DNA of 64,000 bases from Streptomyces tibetensis (GCF_007655005.1 NZ_SZVW01000017.1:1-64000), one strand, 5' to 3'. Positions 8,851-17,288 are shown, numbered from the stretch's first letter. The notes: generated by a model not told the origin, from the letters alone. A program made the numbers and translations.

Positions 8851-8932
8851 CGTCTCCGGGCGGCTGACGTCTTTGGCCGCATGACGTCTGAGGGTGCCTG
8901 ACGTCTCCGGTCGTCTGACGTCTCCGGCTGCG
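8848..8932. repeat. Five 17-bp tandem repeats headed by TGACGTCT
   Basis: TGACGTCT occurs at 8848, 8865, 8882, 8899 and 8916, at exactly 17-bp spacing. Each core is followed by a looser CCGG-rich 9 nt. The first copy overlaps the stop codon of the AidA/PixA gene, and the array ends 37 bp before the LysR start. The core contains the palindrome GACGTC. Exact phasing, with drift only in the spacers, suggests a multi-site protein-binding element, probably controlling the LysR gene. Confidence 0.75.
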
Positions 8933-8969
8933 GGGAGAGGGCAGGGGCGCAGCGGCTAGGCTTGATCCC

Positions 8970-9881
8970 GTGGAGCTCCTGCACCTGCGCTATTTCCTCG
9001 CCGTCGCCCAAGAGCTGAACTTCTCCACCGCGGCCCGCAAACTGCACATGGCGGCCTCCCCGTTGAGCCGGCGGATCAAGGACCTGGAGAACGAGGTCGG
9101 GCACCGGCTGTTCGACCGGGACACCCATCACGTACGGCTCACCGCGGCCGGCAACGCGCTGCTGCCGATCGCCCGCGGGGTGCTGGAACAGGTCGACTCC
9201 ATCCGGTGGCGGCTGGACGAGACGGCCCGGCCGCAGCGCACCACCCTGCTGCTCGGCGTGCCCACCGGCGTCCATCCCGACCTGCGGGAACGGATGGGCG
9301 CCTTCGCCGAGCGGGTGGGCGAACGGTTCGAGATCAAGCGCTGGCCCGGCGGTACCGACCGGCTCGTCGAGGCGGTGTGCGACGGCAGACTGGCGCTGAG
9401 CCTGGCCAGGCTCCCGGTCGGCGCCGACCCGGCGCTGGAACAGCTGCCGGTGATGTCGGAGCGGCTCGGCGCGGTCGTGCCCCGGGACCGGTTCGAGGGG
9501 CGCGAGTCCGTCGCCCTCGCGGAACTGGCGGAGCTCGCCTACGCGGGCTCCCCGACGGCGGTGACCAACGCCTACTTCCGCGGCCTCGACCAGCAGCTCG
9601 CCGAACTCGGCATCAAGAAGCGCATCGAATTGGGCAGCGCCACGTTCGAGGGAATCTCCGAAATAGTGTCCAGCGGTCTGGCGTTCTCCATTTCCATGCT
9701 GGATTCCAGAAGTCCGGTCCAGAATTACCGTCTCGACAATGTCGCCATCCTTCCCTTCTCCGATTTCCACCCTCGTCTGGAGACCGGGCTGATCTGGCGC
9801 AAGGACCGGGCGGACGGCGGTGACCTGCAAGAAGTCGTGGCGGTGGCCCGCGAGGTCTTCGCCGCGCCGCTCCACTCATAA
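8970..9881 (+). CDS. LysR-family transcriptional regulator
   Basis: 303 aa LysR protein. The N-terminal winged helix reads MELLHLRYFLAVAQELNFST and then AASPLSRRIKDLENEVGHRL, with FDRDTHHVRLTAAG closing the DNA-binding domain. The rest is the effector-binding domain (LLLGVPTGVHPDLRERMGAF onwards). The start is the GTG at 8970; no ATG gives the canonical beginning. It lies downstream of the oxidase/decarboxylase/AidA unit in the same direction, with the 17-bp array between. It may regulate that unit or the acyl-CoA operon beyond. The last 60 codons or so are less GC-rich than the rest. Confidence 0.9.
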   Translation: MELLHLRYFLAVAQELNFSTAARKLHMAASPLSRRIKDLENEVGHRLFDRDTHHVRLTAAGNALLPIARGVLEQVDSIRWRLDETARPQRTTLLLGVPTGVHPDLRERMGAFAERVGERFEIKRWPGGTDRLVEAVCDGRLALSLARLPVGADPALEQLPVMSERLGAVVPRDRFEGRESVALAELAELAYAGSPTAVTNAYFRGLDQQLAELGIKKRIELGSATFEGISEIVSSGLAFSISMLDSRSPVQNYRLDNVAILPFSDFHPRLETGLIWRKDRADGGDLQEVVAVAREVFAAPLHS

Positions 9882-9923
9882 CCACGCTCGTAACCACATC
9901 CATAACCACCCCAAAACCTCCAC

Positions 9924-9960
9924 GAAAAGCGGTATGACCACTGCGGTCATACCGCTTTTC
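9924..9960. terminator. Hairpin terminator after the LysR gene
   Basis: A perfect 16-bp stem, 9924-9939 paired with 9945-9960 (arms GAAAAGCGGTATGACC and GGTCATACCGCTTTTC), with a 5-nt loop. The T-rich distal arm runs into GTTATTCG. It lies 43 bp after the LysR stop and about 100 bp before the CoA-transferase start, and the A/T-flanked stem could work in both directions. Three TAACCAC repeats precede it (about 9879-9908). Confidence 0.75.
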
Positions 9961-10057
9961 GTTATTCGGTCACACCGTTCGTTTCCATTCGGAGACCCGC
10001 CGCGCTAACTTAGTTTCTAGATACACACACATGGCGAGCGAAGGAGTGAAGAAACCG

Positions 10058-11227
10058 ATGACGGACAGCACCGACACCGTCGCCGGCCCGCTGCAGGGCG
10101 TCCGCGTGATCGACCTCTCGACCGTGGTGATGGGCCCCTACGCCGCCCAGATCCTCGGTGACCTGGGCGCCGACGTGATCAAGATCGAGTCGCCGGCCGA
10201 CACCGTACGCGTGGGCCACTACAAGACCACCCCGGGCATGACCCCGCTGAACCTCAACGTCAACCGCAACAAGCGCAGCGTCGCCCTCAACCTCAAGGAC
10301 GACACCGACCGCGAGCGCGCACTGCGGCTGATCGACACCGCGGACGTGCTGATCACCAACATGCGCCCCGGCGCCCTGCACCGCCTGGGCCTGTCCTACG
10401 AGGACATCGCCGCCCGCAACCCCGGCCTCGTCTACGCACACGCCCAGGGCTTCCGCAGCGACTCGGACCGGGCCGGGAACGCCGCGTACGACGAGACCGT
10501 GCAGGCCGCCTCCGGCCTGGTCGACATCGCCGACCGGGCACTCGGCGAGCCCGTCTACCTGCCGACCATCATCGGCGACAAGGTCTCCTCGCTGACCATC
10601 GCCTACAGCGTGCTGGCCGCCCTGCTGCACCGGAACAACACCGGCCAGGGCCAGCTCATCGAGATCCCGATGACCGACACCCTGATCGCGTTCAACCTGG
10701 TCGAGCACCTCGCGGGACACACCCACGTGCCCGAGACCGGCCCCACCGGCTTCGCCCTGTCGATGCTGAAGGGCCACAAGGCCGTGCGCACCAAGGACGG
10801 CCTGGCCTGCGTCATGCCGTACAACCCGCACAACTACCGGGACTTCTTCACCGCCGCCGGACGCCCGGACCTCGCCGAGGACCCGCGCGTGAACGGCGAC
10901 GCCATCGACAGCGCCGACCACGAGGACCTGGCCGAGCTGCTGGCGACCTGCGCCACGGCACTGACCACCGACGAGTGGGCCGAGGTGTGCGCCAAGCACA
11001 GCATCCCGATGGCCCCGGTGCTGGAACTCGACCGCGCCCACGACGACCCCTACGTCCGTGACGGCCACCTGCTCGACAGCGTCGAGCACCCGACCGAGGG
11101 CACGGTCCGCACCATCGGCATCCCGCTGCGCTTCTCCGCCACCCCCGGCTCGATCCGCCGCCTCGCGCCGGTCGCGGGCCAGGACACCGAGGACGTCTTC
11201 GCCGAACTCGACGCCGCCACCCGCTGA
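10058..11227 (+). CDS. Family III CoA-transferase (CaiB/BaiF)
   Basis: About 389 aa CoA-transferase that would move CoA between carboxylic acids through an enzyme-bound Asp intermediate. Family features: GVRVIDLSTVVMGPYAAQIL, then LGADVIKIESPADTVR, NRNKRSVALNLKD, and ITNMRPGALHRLGLSYED. The Asp in QAASGLVDIADRALG is the likely nucleophile region. The start at 10058 is favoured because AAGGAG lies at 10041-10046; the in-frame ATG at 10031 would put that site inside the gene. It is the first gene of an operon running to 14937 and probably activates the pathway acid to its CoA ester. Carnitine/crotonobetaine and glutarate CoA-transferases belong to the same family, so the substrate is open. Confidence 0.88.
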   Translation: MTDSTDTVAGPLQGVRVIDLSTVVMGPYAAQILGDLGADVIKIESPADTVRVGHYKTTPGMTPLNLNVNRNKRSVALNLKDDTDRERALRLIDTADVLITNMRPGALHRLGLSYEDIAARNPGLVYAHAQGFRSDSDRAGNAAYDETVQAASGLVDIADRALGEPVYLPTIIGDKVSSLTIAYSVLAALLHRNNTGQGQLIEIPMTDTLIAFNLVEHLAGHTHVPETGPTGFALSMLKGHKAVRTKDGLACVMPYNPHNYRDFFTAAGRPDLAEDPRVNGDAIDSADHEDLAELLATCATALTTDEWAEVCAKHSIPMAPVLELDRAHDDPYVRDGHLLDSVEHPTEGTVRTIGIPLRFSATPGSIRRLAPVAGQDTEDVFAELDAATR

Positions 11228-11246
11228 TTGCCACAGGAGGACAGTC

Positions 11247-12023
11247 ATGAGCACCCCCACACCTCCCGTCGTGCGCACCGAACGCATCGGCTCCACCCTG
11301 CTGATCACCCTCGACCGTCCCGAGGCCCGCAACGCCGTGAACGCGGCGACCGCCACCGCGCTGGCCGCCGCACTCGACGAGCTGGAGGCCGACCCCACCC
11401 TGCGGGTCGGCGTCCTGACCGGCGAGGGCGGCACGTTCAGCGCCGGCATGGACCTCAAGGCCGCCCTGCGCGGCGAGTCGCCCGAGGTCGAGGGCCGCGG
11501 ATTCGGCGGCCTGACCGAATCCCGGCCGGACAAGCCCCTCATCGCCGCCGTGGAGGGCTTCGCCATGGGCGGCGGCTTCGAACTGGCCCTGGCCTGCGAC
11601 CTGATCGTCGCCGCCGAGGACGCCCGGTTCGGTCTGCCCGAGGTCAAGCGCGGCCTGATCGCCGCGGGCGGCGGAGTCATCCGGCTGCCCCAGCGCATCC
11701 CGCACCACCTCGCGATGGAGTTCCTGCTGACCGGCGAGCCCGTCGACGGCCGCCGGGCCGGCGAACTGGGCCTGGCCAACCGGGTCACCGCGAAGGGGCA
11801 GGCCGTCGCCGAGGCGCTCCGGCTGGCCGAACGGGTCGCGGAGAACGCCCCGCTCGCCCTCAGGGCCGTCAAGCGCGTCGTGCGCGCCGCCGACGGAGCG
11901 TCCGACGAGGAGGCCTTCGCCTTCCAGCGCACCCAGATGAAGACCCTGATGGCCTCGGACGACGTGCGCGAGGGCATGACCGCCTTCGCCGAGCGCCGTC
12001 CCGCACAGTGGACCGGGCGGTGA
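11247..12023 (+). CDS. Enoyl-CoA hydratase/isomerase family protein
   Basis: 258 aa crotonase-fold protein, starting at an ATG with AGGAGG upstream. The oxyanion-hole segments are seen as GTFSAGMDLKAALRG and AMGGGFELALACDLIVAAED, and FGLPEVKRGLIAAGGG carries the second catalytic-loop acid. In this operon it most likely hydrates an enoyl-CoA to a 3-hydroxyacyl-CoA for the dehydrogenase encoded two genes later. Isomerase or hydrolase activity is also possible within the superfamily. Confidence 0.9.
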   Translation: MSTPTPPVVRTERIGSTLLITLDRPEARNAVNAATATALAAALDELEADPTLRVGVLTGEGGTFSAGMDLKAALRGESPEVEGRGFGGLTESRPDKPLIAAVEGFAMGGGFELALACDLIVAAEDARFGLPEVKRGLIAAGGGVIRLPQRIPHHLAMEFLLTGEPVDGRRAGELGLANRVTAKGQAVAEALRLAERVAENAPLALRAVKRVVRAADGASDEEAFAFQRTQMKTLMASDDVREGMTAFAERRPAQWTGR

Positions 12024-12030
12024 GCCGGAC

Positions 12031-12777
12031 ATGAAGGCCGCAGACGTACGACAGCACGTCACCACCCCCCTCGCCGGCCCGGCGTACGCGCCGATGGTGC
12101 CGCGGTTCACCGACCGCGAGTACCTCAACGTCGTCTACCGCACCGACCCCGACGCCCTGCGGGCCGTCGTCCCCGAACCCCTGCGGATCGACGAGCCGCT
12201 GGTCCGGTTCGAGGTCATGAAGATGGGCGACGTCACCGGATACGGCCCCTACACCGAGGCCGGCCAGGCGATCCCCGTGAGCTTCGAGGGCGAGCAGGGC
12301 GAGTACCTGCACACGATGCACCTGGACAACTTCCCGGCGACCGCCTCGGGCCGCGAGGTCTCCGCCTACCCGAAGGTCATCGGCTCCCCGGCGCTCTTCG
12401 TCGACTCCGGCGCGCTCGTCGGCACCCTCGACCACGGCAGCCTGCGGGTCGCCACCGCGACCATGGGCTACAAGCACCACGAGCTGGACCGGGCCGAGGC
12501 CGAGGCGCAGATCACCGTGCCGACCTTCATGCTCAAGACGATCCCCGGCTACGACGGTCTGCCGCGTGTGCAGGAACTCGTCCGCACCCGCATCACCGAC
12601 GTCACCGTCAAGGGCGCCTGGACCGGCCCCGCCCGGCTCCAGCTGTTCCAGCACGTGCTCGCCCCGCTGGCCGACCTGCCGGTGCTGGAGGTCGTCTCCG
12701 CCAGCCACATCCTCACCGACCTGACGCTGGCAGGCGTCGAGCCGGTCCACGACTACCTGAAGGGAGCCGCGTCATGA
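12031..12777 (+). CDS. Acetoacetate-decarboxylase-family protein
   Basis: 248 aa, the normal length for this family, which decarboxylates beta-keto acids through a lysine Schiff base. The active-site region reads SGREVSAYPKVIGSPAL. The Lys of AYPK matches the Schiff-base Lys, but the adjacent second Lys of the clostridial enzyme, which lowers its pKa, is Val here. This is typical of acetoacetate-decarboxylase-like subfamilies with other chemistry. EYLHTMHLDNFPATASGRE precedes it. The gene lies 7 nt after the hydratase and overlaps the dehydrogenase by 4 nt. It may act on a beta-keto acid released in this pathway, or do aldol/dehydration chemistry. Confidence 0.87.
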   Translation: MKAADVRQHVTTPLAGPAYAPMVPRFTDREYLNVVYRTDPDALRAVVPEPLRIDEPLVRFEVMKMGDVTGYGPYTEAGQAIPVSFEGEQGEYLHTMHLDNFPATASGREVSAYPKVIGSPALFVDSGALVGTLDHGSLRVATATMGYKHHELDRAEAEAQITVPTFMLKTIPGYDGLPRVQELVRTRITDVTVKGAWTGPARLQLFQHVLAPLADLPVLEVVSASHILTDLTLAGVEPVHDYLKGAAS

Positions 12778-13733
12778 CCCGCGCCTTCCGCACCGCCGCG
12801 GTGATCGGCGCCGGGACCATCGGTCTGTCCTGGGCGACGCTGTTCGCCGCGCACGGCCTGACCGTCCGGGTGAGCGACCCGCGCCCCGACCTCGCCGAGG
12901 CCGTGGACGAGGCCCTGACGACGTACGCCCCGCATCTGGCCGCCCGCGGCCTGGACGTCACCGGCCTCGCCGACCGCGTGCACATCGCCGCCGACGTCAC
13001 CGAGGCCGTCCGGGACGCGGACGTCGTCCAGGAGAACGGCCCCGAGCGGGCCGAGTTCAAGAAGGACCTGTTCGCCACCCTCGCCCGTGAGGCACCCGCG
13101 CACGCCCTGCTGCTCAGCTCCTCCTCGGCGATCCCGTCGACCGCGTTCACCGGGGAGCTGTCCGACGAGGCCGCCGCCCGGGTCCTGATCGGCCACCCCT
13201 TCAACCCGCCGCACCTGGTCCCGCTCGTCGAGGTCGTCCCCGGGACACGCACCGGCGAGGACGCCGTGCTGGACGCGGTGGACTTCTACACCTCGGTCGG
13301 CCGCACTCCGGTCGTCGAGCGCAAGGAGATCCCCGGCTTCGTCGGCAACCGCCTGCAGAACGCCCTCAGCCGCGAGGCCGCGTACCTGGTCCAGGAGGGT
13401 GTCGTGACCCCCGAGGACCTCGACAGGGTCGTGATCAATTCGCTGGGCCTGCGCTGGGCGACGGTCGGGCCGTTCCTCGGCGCGCACCTGGGAGGCGGAC
13501 CCGGCGGTTACCGGCACCTGGTCGAGCACATCGGCAAGTCGATGCAGCAGACGGGGGCGGGGCTCGGCACCCCGTCGCAGAACAAGGAACAAGAGGAAGC
13601 ACAAGAACGGCTCATCGAAGCCGTGGAAAAGGCCTACGGCTCCTCCACGTACTCGGAACTCACCGGGACGCGCGACCGCAGGCAACTCGCTGTCCTGGCA
13701 GCCCTGGACAGCGCGGACAAGGAGGAGAACTGA
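12774..13733 (+). CDS. 3-hydroxyacyl-CoA dehydrogenase family protein
   Basis: 319 aa NAD-dependent dehydrogenase. The Rossmann fold reads AAVIGAGTIGLSWATLFAAHG, with SDPRP as the NAD-selective acidic end. The family signature is seen as IGHPFNPPHLVPLVEVVPG, and KEIPGFVGNRLQNALSREA leads the C-terminal dimerisation domain. Short, single-domain members of this type include 3-hydroxybutyryl-CoA and L-carnitine dehydrogenases. The ATGA overlap with the decarboxylase-like gene shows coupling. It presumably oxidises the hydroxy intermediate made by the hydratase. Confidence 0.9.
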   Translation: MTRAFRTAAVIGAGTIGLSWATLFAAHGLTVRVSDPRPDLAEAVDEALTTYAPHLAARGLDVTGLADRVHIAADVTEAVRDADVVQENGPERAEFKKDLFATLAREAPAHALLLSSSSAIPSTAFTGELSDEAAARVLIGHPFNPPHLVPLVEVVPGTRTGEDAVLDAVDFYTSVGRTPVVERKEIPGFVGNRLQNALSREAAYLVQEGVVTPEDLDRVVINSLGLRWATVGPFLGAHLGGGPGGYRHLVEHIGKSMQQTGAGLGTPSQNKEQEEAQERLIEAVEKAYGSSTYSELTGTRDRRQLAVLAALDSADKEEN

Positions 13734-13734
13734 G

Positions 13735-14937
13735 ATGACCGCCACCATGGAACCGCTCGAGGACCAGCTGACCGCCGACTTCTACCACTACGAGTCGCTG
13801 CTGCCGGACGACGAGCGGGGGCTCCTGCTCAGGGCCCGCGCCCTGATGCGCGACGAGGTCAAGCCGCTGGTGAACGAGAACTGGGCCAGGGACCAGTTCC
13901 CGAAGGAGCTCCTCGGCCTGTTCCGCGACAGCGGCCTCGCGGGCCTCCCCTACGAGGGCTACGGCGAGCACCGTCCCGCCGTCAGCAATCTGCTCAGCGG
14001 CACGATGGCCATGGAGATGGCCCGCACCGACGCCTCGGTGTCCACCTTCTTCGGCGTCCACAACGGCCTTGCCATGTACTCCATCTACTCCGGCGGCGAC
14101 CAGGAGCAGCGCGACCGCTGGCTGCCGGAGATGGCCGCCATGGACAAGATCGGCGCGTTCGCCATGACCGAGCCGCTCGGTGGGTCCGACGTCGCGGGCG
14201 GCATGCGCACCACCGCCAAGCGCGAGGGCGACACCTGGGTCCTGAACGGCGCCAAGAAGTGGATCGGCAACGCCACCTTCGCGGACTACGTCGTGGTGTG
14301 GGCGCGCGACCTCGACGACAACCACGTCAAGGGCTTCGTCGTGGAGAAGGGCACGCCCGGCTTCGACCCGGTGAAGATCGAGGGCAAGATCGCCTTCCGG
14401 ATCGTGGAGAACGCCGAGATCACCCTGACCGACGTCCGGGTGCCGGAGGCCAACCGCCTGCAGAACATCAACTCCTTCCGCGACGTCGCCGAGATCCTTC
14501 GTGCGACCCGCGCGGGAGTGGCCTGGCAGGGGCTCGGTGTCATGATCGGCGCCTACGAAGTGGCCCTGGACTACGCCCGGGAGCGCCGCCAGTTCGGCCG
14601 CCCGATCGGCGGCTTCCAGCTGGTGCAGGATCTGCTGGTCAAGAGCCTCGGCAACATCACCGCCTCCTGGGGCATGATGGTGCAGCTCGCCCGGCTGCAG
14701 GACGCCGGCATCTTCCGCGACGAACACTCCTCCCTGGCCAAGGCGTTCGTCACCTCCCGGATGCGGGAGGTCGTGGCCTGGAGCCGTGAGATCTTCGGCG
14801 GCAACGGCATCCTGCTGGACCACGACATCGCCCGCTTCTTCGCCGACGCCGAGGCGATCTACTCCTTCGAGGGCACCCGCGAGATGAACACCCTGATCGT
14901 CGGCAAGTCGATCACGGGCCAGAGCGCCTTCGTCTGA
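13735..14937 (+). CDS. Acyl-CoA dehydrogenase (glutaryl-CoA dehydrogenase/ACX4-like)
   Basis: 400 aa FAD enzyme introducing a double bond into an acyl-CoA. Motifs: FAMTEPLGGSDVAGGMRTTA (FAD site), NGAKKWIGNATFADYVVVW, and RRQFGRPIGGFQLVQDLLVK. The catalytic Glu lies in YSFEGTREMNTLIVGKSITG near the C-terminus, the position used by glutaryl-CoA dehydrogenase and plant ACX4. Its N-terminal half (TDASVSTFFGVHNGLAM) also fits that branch. It starts right after the stop of the preceding gene and closes the operon; a terminator hairpin follows at 14965. Confidence 0.9.
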   Translation: MTATMEPLEDQLTADFYHYESLLPDDERGLLLRARALMRDEVKPLVNENWARDQFPKELLGLFRDSGLAGLPYEGYGEHRPAVSNLLSGTMAMEMARTDASVSTFFGVHNGLAMYSIYSGGDQEQRDRWLPEMAAMDKIGAFAMTEPLGGSDVAGGMRTTAKREGDTWVLNGAKKWIGNATFADYVVVWARDLDDNHVKGFVVEKGTPGFDPVKIEGKIAFRIVENAEITLTDVRVPEANRLQNINSFRDVAEILRATRAGVAWQGLGVMIGAYEVALDYARERRQFGRPIGGFQLVQDLLVKSLGNITASWGMMVQLARLQDAGIFRDEHSSLAKAFVTSRMREVVAWSREIFGGNGILLDHDIARFFADAEAIYSFEGTREMNTLIVGKSITGQSAFV

Positions 14938-14964
14938 CCGCCGGCACGCACCAGGACGAATCGA

Positions 14965-14987
14965 CCCCGGGTCTTCACCCGGGGTTT
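14965..14987. terminator. Terminator after the acyl-CoA operon
   Basis: Arms CCCCGGGT (14965-14972) and ACCCGGGG (14977-14984) enclose a CTTC loop and are followed by TTT. It lies 28 bp after the acyl-CoA dehydrogenase stop, and a TetR remnant ends just beyond it on the other strand. Confidence 0.7.
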
Positions 14988-14989
14988 CG

Positions 14990-15165
14990 TCATGTCGGCC
15001 CGGATGCGGCCGGGCCCGCCACGTCGTCGAGTTCGGCGGTGAAGAGGCGGGCCGGATCGAAGCCCATCCCTGTGAAGTGGCCCGCCAGTTCCAGTGACAG
15101 GACGCCGTGCAGGCGGGTCAGGCGGGTCCAGATGGCCAGGGCCCGGTCCTCGTTCCTTGACTTGC
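14990..15165 (-). pseudogene. Remnant of a TetR-family regulator (C-terminal fragment)
   Basis: On the minus strand one frame reads LAIWTRLTRLHGVLSLELAG and then HFTGMGFDPARLFTAELDD, ending at a stop at 14990-14992. This is the characteristic C-terminal end of a TetR regulator. No start, DNA-binding domain or ribosome site precedes it; the similarity breaks at about 15165. The plus strand just beyond (about 15216-15290) has a short protein-like stretch, EGLDTWLRDLKATAEARSGG, perhaps a second scrap. The segment looks like a deletion scar. Confidence 0.6.
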
Positions 15166-15290
15166 TCCTCGGGCTGACCCGAGGTCTCGGCAGCGGGCCC
15201 GCTGCGGAAGGGGCCGGCGATCGGTGAGGGCCTCGACACCTGGCTGCGCGACCTGAAGGCCACCGCCGAAGCCCGCTCCGGCGGCCGGCC

Positions 15291-15566
15291 TCACTGGGAC
15301 ACGAGCTTCTCGAAGAAGAACTCGTGCTTGAGGAACGACGTCGCGTGCTCCGCCCCCGGATACGGCGGAATGAGCGGGGACGCCTGAAAGAGCCGCCAGC
15401 CGTCCTCCAGGGCGCCGACCCCCGTCCCGTACGGGGGCTCGTCGCTGTCGCCGGTCGTCGGGCGGGTCGCGCCCGTGCCGTCGTAGCGGGCCCAGCCGAC
15501 GACCCGGGAGTCGAGGGCGGAGTTGTCGAGGTAGAGGACGAGGACCTGCTGCCGGGTGGTGGTCAT
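15291..15566 (-). CDS. Small conserved protein coupled to a PhyH dioxygenase
   Basis: 91 aa protein of unknown function, beginning MTTTRQQVLVLYLDNSALDS and ending FLKHEFFFEKLVSQ. It has no signal peptide or membrane segment and is rich in Tyr, Pro and Gly in the middle. Its ATG overlaps the stop of the upstream dioxygenase gene (ATGA), so the two are made together. That suggests an accessory protein or small partner of the oxygenase, but I recognise no family. Confidence 0.7.
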   Translation of the reverse strand: MTTTRQQVLVLYLDNSALDSRVVGWARYDGTGATRPTTGDSDEPPYGTGVGALEDGWRLFQASPLIPPYPGAEHATSFLKHEFFFEKLVSQ

Positions 15567-16432
15567 GCGGTGCTCCCCTGTGCGGTGGGCGCGGCGGTTG
15601 CGGCGGTTGCGGTGGGCACGGCGGATGCGCCGGGCCGGTTGGCGATGCGGGTGGCCCAGTGCTCGATGTCGAAGCCGGGGTCGGCGGACAGGGAGCGCCA
15701 CAGCAGGACCCGGTTGTGGATCTCCAGCCGCCCGGTGGCCTGCTCGTACCAGGGGAAGAAGCGCCCCAACTCCTCGCGCACGGCCGGGGAATCCAGGTCC
15801 CGGGTGTCCCACAGCCGCACCTGCGGCACCGTCGGGTTGAAGCGGATCTTGTACATGTGACGGACGGTGTCGCTGTCGTTGCGCCGACCGCCGTGCCAGA
15901 TGCCGTGGTGGAGCAGGAGCACGGTCCCGGCCGGGCAGGTCAGCCGGGTCTGGCCGCGCAGGTTCTGGTAGCGGCCGGTGTCGGACTCGTTGATGCGGCG
16001 CAGATGGCTGCCCGGGACGACGAGCGTGCCGCCCATGTCGGCGGTCACCTCCTGCGGGTAGTACATGAGTTGCACGTCGAACGCGTCGGGCCGCACATCG
16101 ATGAGGGCGTCGGCGTGCAGCGCCTGGGCACTGCCCTCATGGGGCATGCGGACGTGGACGAAGTGGTGGTCGATCTCCGGATCGGGCCCTACCAGACTCT
16201 CCAACGCGCCTGCCACCACCGGCAGTTCGAGGAGCCGGCGGGTGAAGGAAGCCTCGGGGAACGCCGTCGGCACCGGAGTGCCGTACGGCACGGCGGGCAG
16301 CGTCCCGGCGGCGAAGAGACCGAGCGCCTCCTCGTTCATCTCCCGGGGCACGACGCCGTCGAGGCGCAGGAAACCGTGGGCCGTGAACCGCGCCACCTCG
16401 GCGGAGCTCAGCAGCTGTTTGGTGGTTGACAT
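15563..16432 (-). CDS. Phytanoyl-CoA dioxygenase (PhyH) family oxygenase
   Basis: 289 aa Fe(II)/2-oxoglutarate-type oxygenase. The metal-binding triad is visible as HAD in SAQALHADALIDVRPDAFD and a distal His in LLLHHGIWHGGRRNDSD, with Arg further on (RHMYKIRFNP) to hold the co-substrate. The start at 16432 (MSTTKQLLSSAEVARF) gives the usual N-terminus; an ATG further upstream adds residues lying in the intergenic region. The tail is a simple Ala/Thr stretch (PTATAATAAPTAQ). It is divergent from an AraC regulator 70 bp away, which probably controls it. Many bacterial members hydroxylate secondary metabolites or small acids; the substrate is unknown. Confidence 0.87.
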   Translation of the reverse strand: MSTTKQLLSSAEVARFTAHGFLRLDGVVPREMNEEALGLFAAGTLPAVPYGTPVPTAFPEASFTRRLLELPVVAGALESLVGPDPEIDHHFVHVRMPHEGSAQALHADALIDVRPDAFDVQLMYYPQEVTADMGGTLVVPGSHLRRINESDTGRYQNLRGQTRLTCPAGTVLLLHHGIWHGGRRNDSDTVRHMYKIRFNPTVPQVRLWDTRDLDSPAVREELGRFFPWYEQATGRLEIHNRVLLWRSLSADPGFDIEHWATRIANRPGASAVPTATAATAAPTAQGSTA

Positions 16433-16502
16433 GACGCAACCGTAGAAGCCTGAGGACCTGCCGTCGTGGGGTGTAATCAGCAATCACTGGTAATTTTCCA
16501 CC

Positions 16503-17288
16503 ATGCCGACCTTCGTGGAACTGCCCCTCGACCTGCCGCCCGACGTCGTGCACGCGGGCGTGGGCGTGCACGGCTCGGCCGGCCCGCACGAGGTCTTCCG
16601 CCTCCCGCACCTGTGGCAGCTCCACCTCTACGGCTACTCCGGCACCCTGGAGTTCGCCGACGCCCGGCATCCGATCCGCCCCGGCCACCTCAGCCTCGTA
16701 CCGCCCGGCACGGAGGTGCACTTCCACTACGACGCCCCGCGCTGCGAGCACCTGTACGCCCACTTCCGGCTGCCGGGCGACGGGGAGCGGCGCAGGCTCC
16801 CGGCGATGCAGGACGCCGGTGCGGAAGCGGCCGGCTTGAGCGCACTGCTGCGCCAGACGATCGCGGCGAGCGCCCAGTCCCCGGCCCGGGCCTCCGCCGA
16901 ACTGTGGACGGTGCTGTGGCGCGCGACGGGCCTGGCCGAGGCCGCCGTATCGCCCTCCGAGGCCCGGCACCCGGCGCTGCGGGCGGCCATGGCCCATATC
17001 GAGGAGCACCTGGCCGACCCGCTGAGCGTTCCCGGGATCGCCCGGGTCGCGGGGGTGTCGCACACGCACCTGACCCGGCTGTTCCGCGAGGGCACCGGGC
17101 GCACGGTGGTCGGTTACGTCCGGCGCCGCCGCATGGAGCGCGCCCGTCACCTGCTCGTCGCGTCGACGCTGGCGATCCCGGCCGTCGCGGCGACGGTCGG
17201 CATCCCCGACCTCCAGGCCTTCAACAAGACCTGCCGCAAGGAACTCGGCGCGTCCCCGCGGGTCGTGCGGCGGGCCGCGGGGGCATGA
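16503..17288 (+). CDS. AraC-family transcriptional regulator
   Basis: 261 aa. The N-terminal half is cupin-like (PGHLSLVPPGTEVHFHYDAP), fitting a ligand-binding domain. The C-terminal half has the two AraC helix-turn-helix units, PLSVPGIARVAGVSHTHLTR then LFREGTGRTVVGYVRRRRME, and VAATVGIPDLQAFNKTCRKE. It is divergent from the PhyH dioxygenase gene with a 70-bp gap that is AT-richer than its surroundings (GTAATCAGCAATCACTGGTA). This is a classic activator-target arrangement. After it, 17289-17517 holds no recognisable gene. Confidence 0.9.
   Translation: MPTFVELPLDLPPDVVHAGVGVHGSAGPHEVFRLPHLWQLHLYGYSGTLEFADARHPIRPGHLSLVPPGTEVHFHYDAPRCEHLYAHFRLPGDGERRRLPAMQDAGAEAAGLSALLRQTIAASAQSPARASAELWTVLWRATGLAEAAVSPSEARHPALRAAMAHIEEHLADPLSVPGIARVAGVSHTHLTRLFREGTGRTVVGYVRRRRMERARHLLVASTLAIPAVAATVGIPDLQAFNKTCRKELGASPRVVRRAAGA

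Noticed and set aside
8848..8932. 17-bp repeats as a replication or plasmid iteron set
   Set aside because: No replication protein or partition gene is near; the position before a LysR gene fits regulation better.
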